Notes under the pieces: generated by a model
Databases searched by the model: none
What the model was told of the DNA's origin: nothing
What the model saw: only the letters and a program-made list of their open reading frames with translations
Source: Candidatus Aminicenantes bacterium UBA6228
GTDB lineage: Bacteria > Acidobacteriota > Aminicenantia > Aminicenantales > Saccharicenantaceae
Length of the DNA stretch: 64,000 nt
Direction of reading: 5' to 3'
Assembly: GCA_002441005.1 (NCBI GenBank)
Contig: DJWO01000014.1
Coordinates: 310,001-374,000 of the forward strand
Program-made: the position numbers and the translations under genes
Shown: one piece after another, positions 1-6,990 of the stretch
Numbering within the stretch: the first letter of the stretch is position 1
Layout: each line of letters begins with the position of its first letter

Positions 1-309
1 AGCTACCTCTTCGGCCACTACTTCGTCCAGTCCACGCCAGGCCATTAGAGCCGCCAGCCATCTTTTGACTGTACCCCAGTGCTTTTCGAGGTTGTAGAGA
101 ATATTTGATTCCTGAGCCCAGAGATGATTGGAAACCCTGACTGGCTCGGGGCCAAGCTCCCGGTCAAGGCTGTCGCCCAGGCTGTGGGCGGTATCAGTAC
201 TTAAAACCAGAGTCTTATAGCCAAGCTTAGCTGCGCAAACGGCGGTGGCAGCACTGACCGTGGTTTTCCCGGTGCCGCCTTTTCCGGTAAAAAGCAAGAT
301 GCGGCTCAT
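1..309 (-). CDS. ArsA/Get3-family ATPase, N-terminal part (cut by window edge)
   Basis: This is the N-terminal 103 codons of a deviant-Walker P-loop ATPase; the rest lies outside the window. Near the N terminus is the motif GKGGTGKTT, followed by STDTAHSLGDSLD. This pair is typical of the ArsA/Get3 anion-transport or tail-anchor-insertion ATPases within the SIMIBI class and separates them from ParA/MinD. The ATG at 309 overlaps the stop of the upstream small gene by 4 bp, so the two are translationally coupled. The two small genes just upstream look like dedicated partners. An arsenite exporter of the ACR3 type lies about 11 kb away, but ACR3 does not need ArsA and is not in the same operon. 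I therefore would not call this an arsenic pump subunit from context. Family is confident; substrate is unknown. Confidence 0.85.
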   Translation of the reverse strand, partial: MSRILLFTGKGGTGKTTVSAATAVCAAKLGYKTLVLSTDTAHSLGDSLDRELGPEPVRVSNHLWAQESNILYNLEKHWGTVKRWLAALMAWRGLDEVVAEEVA

Positions 310-539
310 TTGACCTCTTTTTCTTTTCTGGCTTTAGATTTTGGTTTTTCTTCAGTCTGCTCAATAGCTTTATCCAGAAGGTTCCTGACAGCCAGAAGGA
401 CTTCTTTCTTAGCCTGTTTTAAATGGCTCGAGACTGGCTCGGAATCAAGATCTAAGCTGGGCAGCTTAAATCTGAGCAGATATTCGCCCTCTTCGGTCCT
501 TTCAAGCTCAATTCCCTGTTGAAATTTTATTTTTTTCAC
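306..539 (-). CDS. Small protein coupled to the ArsA-like ATPase (second of a pair)
   Basis: A 77-residue protein of unknown function. The first 30 residues should form short beta strands. Residues about 35-62 should form an amphipathic helix containing HLKQAKKEVLLAVRNLLDKA. The last 15 residues are a charged Lys/Glu tail. No signal peptide or membrane segment is visible. It overlaps the ATPase start by 4 bp and is overlapped at its own start by the upstream small gene (508-539), so all three are translated as one unit. Its layout and helix pattern resemble the upstream 86-residue protein, so the two may be paralogues. Possible roles are a regulator, adaptor or cargo-binding partner of the ATPase. 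I do not recognise the family. Confidence 0.7.
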   Translation of the reverse strand: MKKIKFQQGIELERTEEGEYLLRFKLPSLDLDSEPVSSHLKQAKKEVLLAVRNLLDKAIEQTEEKPKSKARKEKEVK

Positions 540-768
540 TCGTAACCTCCTTAATTTCGATTTTTTGTCTTTTCTTAGCCGTTCCTGTCCGGCCTTTTTC
601 TTCTAACCTGGTCAGGTAATTTAAGGCTAATGATAACTCTTTCCCGGCCTGAGCTAAGTGCTGCCTGGCTTTTTTAGAGAGATTCCCTCTGTGTTTCAGG
701 CAGACTTCAAGGCCTTTACCTGGCTCATAGACAATTTCGACATTAAAGCCAAAAATAACCTCTCCCAT
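508..768 (-). CDS. Small protein heading the ArsA-like operon (first of a pair)
   Basis: An 86-residue protein of unknown function and the first gene of the leftward ATPase operon. It starts at an ATG preceded by a strong GGAGGAAG ribosome site, and a sigma-70-type promoter lies 30-60 bases upstream. Predicted layout is a beta-rich first 25 residues, then a helix with HLAQAGKELSLALNYLTRLEE at residues about 38-58, then a basic tail. The helix echoes HLKQAKKEVLLAVRNLLDKA in the next gene, which supports a paralogous pair. The 3' end overlaps the next gene by 32 bp. No membrane segment is visible. Confidence 0.65.
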   Translation of the reverse strand: MGEVIFGFNVEIVYEPGKGLEVCLKHRGNLSKKARQHLAQAGKELSLALNYLTRLEEKGRTGTAKKRQKIEIKEVTSEKNKISTGN

Positions 769-797
769 GATACTTCCTCCGATTCTGTTATATTTTA

Positions 798-827
798 ATT
801 ATAGCTCTTTTTTATAATTCTTCTCAA
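798..827 (-). promoter_or_regulatory. Sigma-70-type promoter for the ArsA-like operon
   Basis: On the minus strand a TTGAGA -35 box (822-827) and a perfect TATAAT -10 box (798-803) are separated by 18 bases. They lie just upstream of the ATG at 768. Confidence 0.6.
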
Positions 828-930
828 TCAGGCCGAAGAGTCACCGGTGTTTTTTTTGATCAGGTCTCTAAACCCATGAAATAATCACATTTCGTTTTCT
901 TTCCTACCAGGGGCTAATCCCCTCAAAGGC

Positions 931-959
931 TGGACAGAGGCGGATAACTTATTTATAAT
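931..959 (+). promoter_or_regulatory. Promoter of tRNA-Pro
   Basis: TGGACA (931-936) and TATAAT (954-959) are separated by 17 bases. The -10 box ends 10 bases before the first base of the tRNA, which is what a tRNA promoter should look like. Confidence 0.7.
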
Positions 960-969
960 GGCTTTTTGC

Positions 970-1047
970 CGGGGAGTAGCGCAGCCTGGCTAGCGCACAG
1001 CGTTCGGGACGCTGGGGTCGTGGGTTCAAATCCCACCTCCCCGACCA
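970..1047 (+). tRNA. tRNA-Pro (anticodon CGG), CCA encoded
   Basis: The sequence folds as a full cloverleaf. The acceptor arm CGGGGAG pairs with CTCCCCG, giving the C1-G72 pair typical of tRNA-Pro. The anticodon stem CAGCG/CGCTG closes the loop TTCGGGA, giving anticodon CGG followed by G37. The T arm is GTGGG/CCCAC with loop TTCAAAT. Discriminator A is followed by an encoded CCA at 1045-1047. It reads proline codon CCG. It marks the left edge of the AT-rich defence island, and tRNA 3' ends are common integration sites. I could not find a duplicated tRNA end on the far side by eye. Confidence 0.95.
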
Positions 1048-1353
1048 ATTCAGACATTTCAAATTTTCAGGGGAAAGGGTTTGCTCGCTCCGCCTCTGGC
1101 GAAGCAGGCAAAGTCCGCAAAAAAGTTCTTTTTCTTTTAATGGGCGCACGCAAAAAATTTTTTCTTTTAAGGAATCAATTTTTGCGGTCTTTGTCTTTCT
1201 ACTGACGCAAGGACGAGCCGCTTCCCAACCCAGACGGAGCAGGCATTTGAAATTAAACTCCCCAAAATTCTCTTTACATTATCAAAATAACTTTGTATCG
1301 TAATTGTAGATTGTGATTACTCTATAGATACATACTATTATTTTAATACTACA
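1048..1353. other. Intergenic stretch at the left edge of the island
   Basis: No gene is seen in these 306 bases. Composition changes from mixed GC near the tRNA to very AT-rich from about 1255. The part at 1080-1250 has low-complexity T/A runs and a short element containing TCTGGCGAAGCAGGC that resembles the GCCAGCTTCGCTGGC and GCCAGCGAAGCGG segments on the far side of the island near 9980-10030. The last 90 bases should hold the promoter of the HTH gene. TTTACA then 17 bases then TATCGT can be picked out near 1275, but it is weak. Confidence 0.4.
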
Positions 1354-1563
1354 ATGTCAAAAGAGATTTCGCTGATAGGCAAAAATATAAAGAAATTAAG
1401 AAAACAAAAGGGCTTATCGCAAGACCGGCTTTCTAAATTGGCTGATATTTCCTATAACACGGTCATAAAGTTGGAGTCGGGCGGTATCACCAACCCTTCA
1501 ATTGATACGCTTCAAAAATTAGCCAAAGCCCTTAATGTTTCGGTCAATGATTTATTAAGGTAA
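1354..1563 (+). CDS. XRE-family HTH regulator of the defence island
   Basis: A 69-residue protein that is almost entirely one Cro/C1-type helix-turn-helix domain, residues 6-68. It includes the pattern LSQDRLSKLADISYNTVIKL, with the recognition helix at about residues 30-42. It stands 7 bp upstream of the Mod gene in the same direction. Single-domain HTH proteins in this position usually act as controller (C) proteins of restriction-modification systems, delaying nuclease expression until DNA is methylated. Autoregulation is expected but I could not define an operator. The start ATG has no clear Shine-Dalgarno site. Base composition is AT-rich like the four genes after it. Confidence 0.88.
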   Translation: MSKEISLIGKNIKKLRKQKGLSQDRLSKLADISYNTVIKLESGGITNPSIDTLQKLAKALNVSVNDLLR

Positions 1564-1570
1564 TTTAGCT

Positions 1571-3982
1571 ATGACCAAAGAACAAAAATTTTACAAAGCA
1601 CTGCAAGATGTATTTATCGGCGCCAAGATTGAGGGCCAAGGTGGTTTTGTTAATTTGATGAAGATAAAATCAAATTACTACCGCAAGATTGAAGACATCC
1701 TAAAAAAAGATATCGAAGCGGCCTTAAAAAGCCACCCTAAATTCAGGGATGAACTCTTTGACAAACTTTATTCCTTTTTCAGCCGCTATTTTACCGAAAG
1801 CGGCTCAATCTATTTCAACTCCACGCCTTTTCATAACAATATCTACGAAAAGGTTTATACAGATGAAAAGGATGTCATCCTCTTCTGGAAAACACAGATG
1901 CTCTACTATGTTAAAACTGACAGGATTTTTAGAAGTTTGCCAGTTGAGTTTGACGGATTTAAGTTTTACTTTGACGCTTCAAAGATAGAAAGCAAAAAAG
2001 CTAACGAAAAACGATCTTTGATTTTTGAGTTAAATAAAATCCACGAAGATGGAACCATTGTTTTTGATGTTTCATATTCAGAAAAAGGCACAAAAACAAA
2101 ACAAGACGAGATATTAAAAGCAATAAAGAGAAAAGGCATTGCGATTACGGAAGAACAATTGGAGCGCGCTTTTAGAGTTTTTGAAAGACAAAGTGAGGTC
2201 GATTTCTTCATCAATAAAAACGCTAAAGCATTTTTGCAGGAGCAGTTTAAACTCTGGAGTTATCAGTATTTTTGGGAAGGTGCCAAAGAGTGGGGCGCGG
2301 ATAGAGTCAATCAACTGCAAATCCTCAAAGATATTGCTTTTAAAATTATTGATTTTATCTCGCAGTTTGAAGATGAGCTGGTAAAAATCTGGAACAAGCC
2401 AAAGTTTGTAAAAAACTCAAATTATGTAATTACACTGGATAGAATTCTCTCCGCCTGTCATTACCGTGAAAACGGGAATTCATATTCCTTAATTGAAAAA
2501 ATCCTCGAAGCCGAAGGCATAAAAACCCAAATAAAAGAATGGCAGGAATTAGGTATAGTAGATAAAGAATTTACAATAAATGATATTTTTGAAACTGATT
2601 TAACCGGAGAGCATTTATCCAAAAAATATGAGCACCTGCCGATTGATACAAAGTATCTTAAGGATTTAGAGCTTGAGATTTTGAGCCAGTTTGAGGATTT
2701 GGACAAATCCTTAGACGGTTGGCTGATAAAGAGCGAAAACTATCAGGCATTAAATACAATCCTGCCGAAATTCAAAGAAAAAGTGCAGACAATTTACATT
2801 GACCCGCCGTTTAATACCGGGGAAGATTTCCCTTATGTTGATAGATTTCAGGATTCAAGTTGGTTATCGTTGATGATAGACCGCTTGCATCTAGGGAAAG
2901 ATTTTTTATCAAAAACAGGTAATTACTTTGTTCATTTAGACAAAAATGCGGGTTATCTAGCGAGGATAATTTTAAATAAAATACTAGGTGACGACAACTT
3001 TAAGAATGAAATAATTTGGGGATACGAGAAACCAAGAATTGCTAAGAATAAATTTAAAGAAAATCACGATAACATTCTTTTTTATTGCAAAGACAAAGAC
3101 AACTCAATATTTAATATCCAATATACCGAAAAGAAAAATAATGAGAATGATAGGCATAAAAAAGATTATGAAGGTAAAATTTTAGGGGATTGGTGGAATA
3201 TCCCTTCATACTCTACAATAATGTCTGCAAAAGAAAGAGTATATTTTCCATCTCAAAAACCAGAAAAACTTATAGCTAGAATTATCGATTGTTCAACGAA
3301 AAAGAACGAAAATGATTTTATATTAGACTTCTTTTTGGGTAGTAGCACAACAACAGCAATAGCTCATAAGTTATCTAAAAAATGGATAGGAGTTGAAATG
3401 GGTAAGGTGTTTAGCGATTTTTACGAAGATATCATGACGATAGATAAAACAGACGAAGAAATTAATGATAGCGAAGACAAATTTAAAGTTTTAGAAATAA
3501 TAAAAGACACTAAAAATCAACGGGTTGTAAGAGTTCTAAAATTCGGAATTTTAGGAAAAATGAAAATGGTTTTAGCCGGGAGCGGACATCGTGAGCCGAC
3601 AAAACTTGCTAGAGATTTAAATTATCAAGGCGGTGGGTTTTTCAAGTATTACGAACTTGAGCAGTACGAAGAAGCGCTGGCAAATTGTAAATATGAAGAT
3701 GGAGATTTATTGAATGTTCCCAACGGATCTCCCTATCAGGAATATGTCTTTATGAAAGATGAAAAAATGCTCAAGGCACTGGAAATTGATTATGAGAACA
3801 ACAAAGTCAAAGTTGATTTAACAAAACTTTATCCGAACATTGACATTGCCGAAACCTTGTCTAACTTAACAGGCAAATGGATTAAGAAAATTAATGACAG
3901 TGAAGTAGAATTTGAAGATGGAACAAAAATCAATATTAAAGATTTGGATTATAAGTTAATTAAACCATTGATTTGGTGGTGA
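1571..3982 (+). CDS. mod: Type III restriction-modification methylase (Mod), N6-adenine
   Basis: An 803-residue DNA methyltransferase. The catalytic motif IV, DPPF, is at residues 411-414 in IDPPFNTGEDF. The SAM-binding motif I is at about 586-592 in the form DFFLGSS. Catalytic motif before SAM motif is the beta-class order used by type III Mod subunits. About 400 residues precede the catalytic core, longer than in many Mod proteins, and may carry dimerisation or recognition functions. The region between the motifs holds the target-recognition segment. It should methylate one strand of a short non-palindromic site and act with Res at 6991-9969. The unusual feature is that the Res gene does not follow directly: a pAgo and a SIR2 gene lie between. 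The pAgo ATG begins one base after this stop codon, indicating coupling. Composition is AT-rich. Confidence 0.92.
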   Translation: MTKEQKFYKALQDVFIGAKIEGQGGFVNLMKIKSNYYRKIEDILKKDIEAALKSHPKFRDELFDKLYSFFSRYFTESGSIYFNSTPFHNNIYEKVYTDEKDVILFWKTQMLYYVKTDRIFRSLPVEFDGFKFYFDASKIESKKANEKRSLIFELNKIHEDGTIVFDVSYSEKGTKTKQDEILKAIKRKGIAITEEQLERAFRVFERQSEVDFFINKNAKAFLQEQFKLWSYQYFWEGAKEWGADRVNQLQILKDIAFKIIDFISQFEDELVKIWNKPKFVKNSNYVITLDRILSACHYRENGNSYSLIEKILEAEGIKTQIKEWQELGIVDKEFTINDIFETDLTGEHLSKKYEHLPIDTKYLKDLELEILSQFEDLDKSLDGWLIKSENYQALNTILPKFKEKVQTIYIDPPFNTGEDFPYVDRFQDSSWLSLMIDRLHLGKDFLSKTGNYFVHLDKNAGYLARIILNKILGDDNFKNEIIWGYEKPRIAKNKFKENHDNILFYCKDKDNSIFNIQYTEKKNNENDRHKKDYEGKILGDWWNIPSYSTIMSAKERVYFPSQKPEKLIARIIDCSTKKNENDFILDFFLGSSTTTAIAHKLSKKWIGVEMGKVFSDFYEDIMTIDKTDEEINDSEDKFKVLEIIKDTKNQRVVRVLKFGILGKMKMVLAGSGHREPTKLARDLNYQGGGFFKYYELEQYEEALANCKYEDGDLLNVPNGSPYQEYVFMKDEKMLKALEIDYENNKVKVDLTKLYPNIDIAETLSNLTGKWIKKINDSEVEFEDGTKINIKDLDYKLIKPLIWW

Positions 3983-3983
3983 T

Positions 3984-5864
3984 ATGGAACAAAAGATTTT
4001 ATTGAACTTTTTACCTTTTAAATCTGAAAATTTCTCTTTCAATATATACCGTAAGGAATACAAAAAAGAGAAAAAAGAACAACTTGAAAGCGATGTTTAT
4101 CATTATACACTTCCAAAAAACGAAGATTTAAATGACAGAAGTGATTATTTGATATCATTAAATCCAAGAGAAAATTTTGAAATATTTAACTACTTTTCAA
4201 ATTACAATTTAACATTTACTGAATATTTTATTTATCAAAAAATAGTAGAAAAAATAAAGCAAAAGTTATTAAACAATGACTACATATTACCCGAAAAGAA
4301 ATATAAAAGAAAGATTGTTTACCTCATACTAAAAGAGCATACAGGTAAAGGCAAAGAATGCTTATTAATTAATCCTTACTACTATTCCTATAATAAGAAG
4401 TTAGGACTAATTGTAAATTTTAGATTTATAAAAGATTCCAATATCTCGTTTGATAGAGAAATACAAAGATTAAGTTTAAGCTTAGACAGAAATTACAAAA
4501 GTAATGCAAACTTTTATATAGACAAATATGAAAAGCTAAACTTATTTAGAGCACGATTTTATTCAAAAATATTTCCTCTGGAAGTGGGAGATAAATCCTT
4601 AGAACTTGAAGATAGATTTATAGAAGTTTCCCCCGATACTTTAAAAACAAAGATTTATTTATTCAATGAAGACAAAGAAGAAAAATCTCAGTTTATAGGC
4701 ATTGATAAATTAGGACCATATTCCCCAATAGAAAACCCAATAGAGTTGATATTATTCTCTGAAGAAAAAAATAAGTTATTCGCCTCCGATTTGGAAAAAG
4801 CCCTAAAGGGTGAGTCGTTTCCTACATTTAAAGGAATCTCTAAGTTTTTCAGAGTTTCTAATCTTAGTTTTAAGTGGGTTCCTATTGATTTAAACGAAAA
4901 AGAAGATTCTGTTCTTACAATGAAAGAACAGCTTTCTAATAATAAAGATGCTTTTCCAATTATAATACATTCAAAACAAAACAGCGAAGCCTATTACTAC
5001 ATAAAATATGAACTTTTAAAGGATGGTATCCCCATCCAATTTGTTAGTATCGAGACACTAAAAGACAAACAAACTTTTAAATGGAGTGTTTCAGGAATCG
5101 CGTTACAGATATTTTCTAAATTGGGAGGTATTCCATGGTTGGTTAAACCTGAAACACATAGAACTCTTATCATAGGCATAGGGCAATCCCATGAAAGAAT
5201 AAAAGAAGGCGAATACTACAGAATAAAAAAATATTTTTCATATTCAGTGCTTACTGATTCTTCTGGCAGATATAAAGAGTTAAAAATCTTAGGAAAATCT
5301 GAGGATAATAGTGCTTACTTATCACAGTTGGAAGAAAGCATTCAAAAGATAATAAAAGATTATTCTCCTAATTTCGAAAACTTTGTTATTCATGTACCTT
5401 TTAAAGTAAAAAGGAAAGAATTAGATCGTATTAAGAACACAATAGAAAAAATGGGCAATACAAAAACCTTTATTGTTATAAGGATTAATATTGATAACGA
5501 TTTCTTCGGATTTAATTCTAACCAAAATTCATTTGTTCCATACGAAAGCACTTATATAAATTTAAGTTCGGAAGAATTTCTTGTTTGGTTTGAAGGATTG
5601 CAATATCATAATCCGGTTATAAATAGAAGAATATCAGGTCCTGTATATATTGAATTTTATTATAGTAATGAGGAACTAACAAAAGACCTAAAAATGAAAT
5701 GTTTACAAGATACTCTAAATCTTTCTGGTGCAAATTGGCGAGGATTCAATGCAAAAATGTATCCTATATCTGTATTTTATCCTCAATTAGTTGCCAAATT
5801 CGTAAAGTATTTTGATCAGTATGGCGTAATTAACGTTGAAAACATAAAACCTTGGTTTTTATAA
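3984..5864 (+). CDS. Prokaryotic Argonaute, APAZ/N-MID-PIWI, catalytically inactive
   Basis: A 626-residue protein recognised from its MID-PIWI half. The MID domain shows YYYIKYELL, GIPIQFV (residues 348-354) and SKLGGIPW (about 378-385). The K, Q and K of these blocks match the guide 5'-phosphate pocket of Argonautes. PIWI starts at about 392. The usual first catalytic Asp (GIDxS) is GIGQS (about 396-400), the second catalytic block reads VIHVPFK (about 467) without its Asp, and the last reads YPQLVA (about 598-604). The DEDX tetrad is therefore lost and no slicing is expected. Residues 100-260 contain RLSLSLDRNYKSN and KLGPYSP, resembling the APAZ or N-L1-L2 region of short and long-B pAgos. 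PAZ seems absent or minimal. Directly downstream is a SIR2 gene, the usual effector partner of inactive pAgos. It probably binds guide-target nucleic acid and triggers SIR2. The operon position between Mod and Res is the unusual part. Confidence 0.82.
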   Translation: MEQKILLNFLPFKSENFSFNIYRKEYKKEKKEQLESDVYHYTLPKNEDLNDRSDYLISLNPRENFEIFNYFSNYNLTFTEYFIYQKIVEKIKQKLLNNDYILPEKKYKRKIVYLILKEHTGKGKECLLINPYYYSYNKKLGLIVNFRFIKDSNISFDREIQRLSLSLDRNYKSNANFYIDKYEKLNLFRARFYSKIFPLEVGDKSLELEDRFIEVSPDTLKTKIYLFNEDKEEKSQFIGIDKLGPYSPIENPIELILFSEEKNKLFASDLEKALKGESFPTFKGISKFFRVSNLSFKWVPIDLNEKEDSVLTMKEQLSNNKDAFPIIIHSKQNSEAYYYIKYELLKDGIPIQFVSIETLKDKQTFKWSVSGIALQIFSKLGGIPWLVKPETHRTLIIGIGQSHERIKEGEYYRIKKYFSYSVLTDSSGRYKELKILGKSEDNSAYLSQLEESIQKIIKDYSPNFENFVIHVPFKVKRKELDRIKNTIEKMGNTKTFIVIRINIDNDFFGFNSNQNSFVPYESTYINLSSEEFLVWFEGLQYHNPVINRRISGPVYIEFYYSNEELTKDLKMKCLQDTLNLSGANWRGFNAKMYPISVFYPQLVAKFVKYFDQYGVINVENIKPWFL

Positions 5865-5877
5865 GAATTATAAGAAA

Positions 5878-6945
5878 ATGAATAATTTTAGAGAAGATGA
5901 TATATTAATCTTAATTGGAGCGGGGTGCAGTAAAGAAGCTGGAATACCTACTTCCATTGATATGGTTAAGGAAATTGAGGAGAATATTTCAAAAGGAGAA
6001 TGGAAGGACTATAAAGAACTGTACCATTTTCTAAAAAGCTCAATCCTTTATGCTGATGGATTGCAAGGCAAGTATGGGGAAGAATTAAACATAGAACGGT
6101 TAGTTAACACTCTATCGGAATTGGAAAAAAAGGAAGAGCATCCTATTTATCCATTCATTGGCAGTTGGAATTCTAAAATAATGGAATTATGTGGCCATAA
6201 TTTTGAGAAAATAAGAGATTTTAAATCTAAAATTTTAAAACAATTAAAAGAATGGATTACACTTGATGATTATTCAAAAGCATCTTATTACCAAAAAATA
6301 ATAGCATTTGAATTATCACTGGGGTATCCTTTACGTGTTTTTTCTTTGAATTACGATTTATGTTTAGAGAAAACTTTCACACAAGAACAAACACTTTATT
6401 TGGAACGCGGTTTTAACGCTTCAAGGAACTGGGAGTGGCAAAAATTTGAGAAAAATGAGAACATCCCAGTTAATATCTATTTATACAAAATGCACGGCTC
6501 GATTGATTGGGAAATTAAAGATGAAATTCTTACTTTTTCTGATGAAATATCTAAAATTCAAGAACCAAGTTTAATTTTTGGAACTAATTACAAACTTCAA
6601 TATGTAGATCCTTATTTGTTTTTTGCTTACGAACTTAGAAAATATTGTCTAGAGGCAAAATTAATTATTACAATTGGATATGGCTATGGAGATGAACATA
6701 TCAATAGTATAATTGCTCAGGCAATTCGGAAAAAAGAAGATAACCTAAAAGCTAAGTTGATAATAAATATTTTTGAGGAAAATAAAAAAGATTCTGAATT
6801 GGAAGAAATTGTTTGTGAGAAATTGAAAATTAAGGATAAGAGTTTGATAGTTCTCAAAAATATGAAAGCTTCAGAATTCCTTAAATCAGAATTAAATATA
6901 GAAAAACTTTCCGAATACTTTCCAATGAGAAACGGATTTGGTTAG
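5878..6945 (+). CDS. SIR2-domain protein, probable NAD-depleting effector of the pAgo
   Basis: A 355-residue protein of the defence-type SIR2 fold. Residues about 6-22 hold the NAD-binding loop LIGAGCSKEAGIPTS, the bacterial immune version of GAGxSxxSGIP. At about 155 is SLNYDLCLE with the conserved Asn. At about 203 is KMHGSIDW with the catalytic His. At about 264 is TIGYGYGDEHIN, the last Rossmann block. No APAZ domain is fused, unlike the SIR2-APAZ subunit of SPARSA systems; the APAZ-like part seems to be in the pAgo instead. The gene starts 13 bp after the pAgo stop. Known relatives degrade NAD+ when their partner senses invading nucleic acid, causing abortive infection. NADase activity here is inferred. 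It could alternatively be a stand-alone SIR2 defence protein. Confidence 0.88.
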   Translation: MNNFREDDILILIGAGCSKEAGIPTSIDMVKEIEENISKGEWKDYKELYHFLKSSILYADGLQGKYGEELNIERLVNTLSELEKKEEHPIYPFIGSWNSKIMELCGHNFEKIRDFKSKILKQLKEWITLDDYSKASYYQKIIAFELSLGYPLRVFSLNYDLCLEKTFTQEQTLYLERGFNASRNWEWQKFEKNENIPVNIYLYKMHGSIDWEIKDEILTFSDEISKIQEPSLIFGTNYKLQYVDPYLFFAYELRKYCLEAKLIITIGYGYGDEHINSIIAQAIRKKEDNLKAKLIINIFEENKKDSELEEIVCEKLKIKDKSLIVLKNMKASEFLKSELNIEKLSEYFPMRNGFG

Positions 6946-6990
6946 ATATATAAAGATTAAAATGAAAAAAGATTAAAAGATTTGAAATCC

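Noticed and set aside
1..768. Arsenic-resistance cluster joining the ArsA-like ATPase with acr3
   Set aside because: They are 11 kb apart with other genes and an island between. ACR3 works without ArsA, and the ATPase has its own small partner genes.
966..1205. Open frames over the tRNA-Pro gene on both strands
   Set aside because: They run through the tRNA cloverleaf and their products are translated tRNA sequence.
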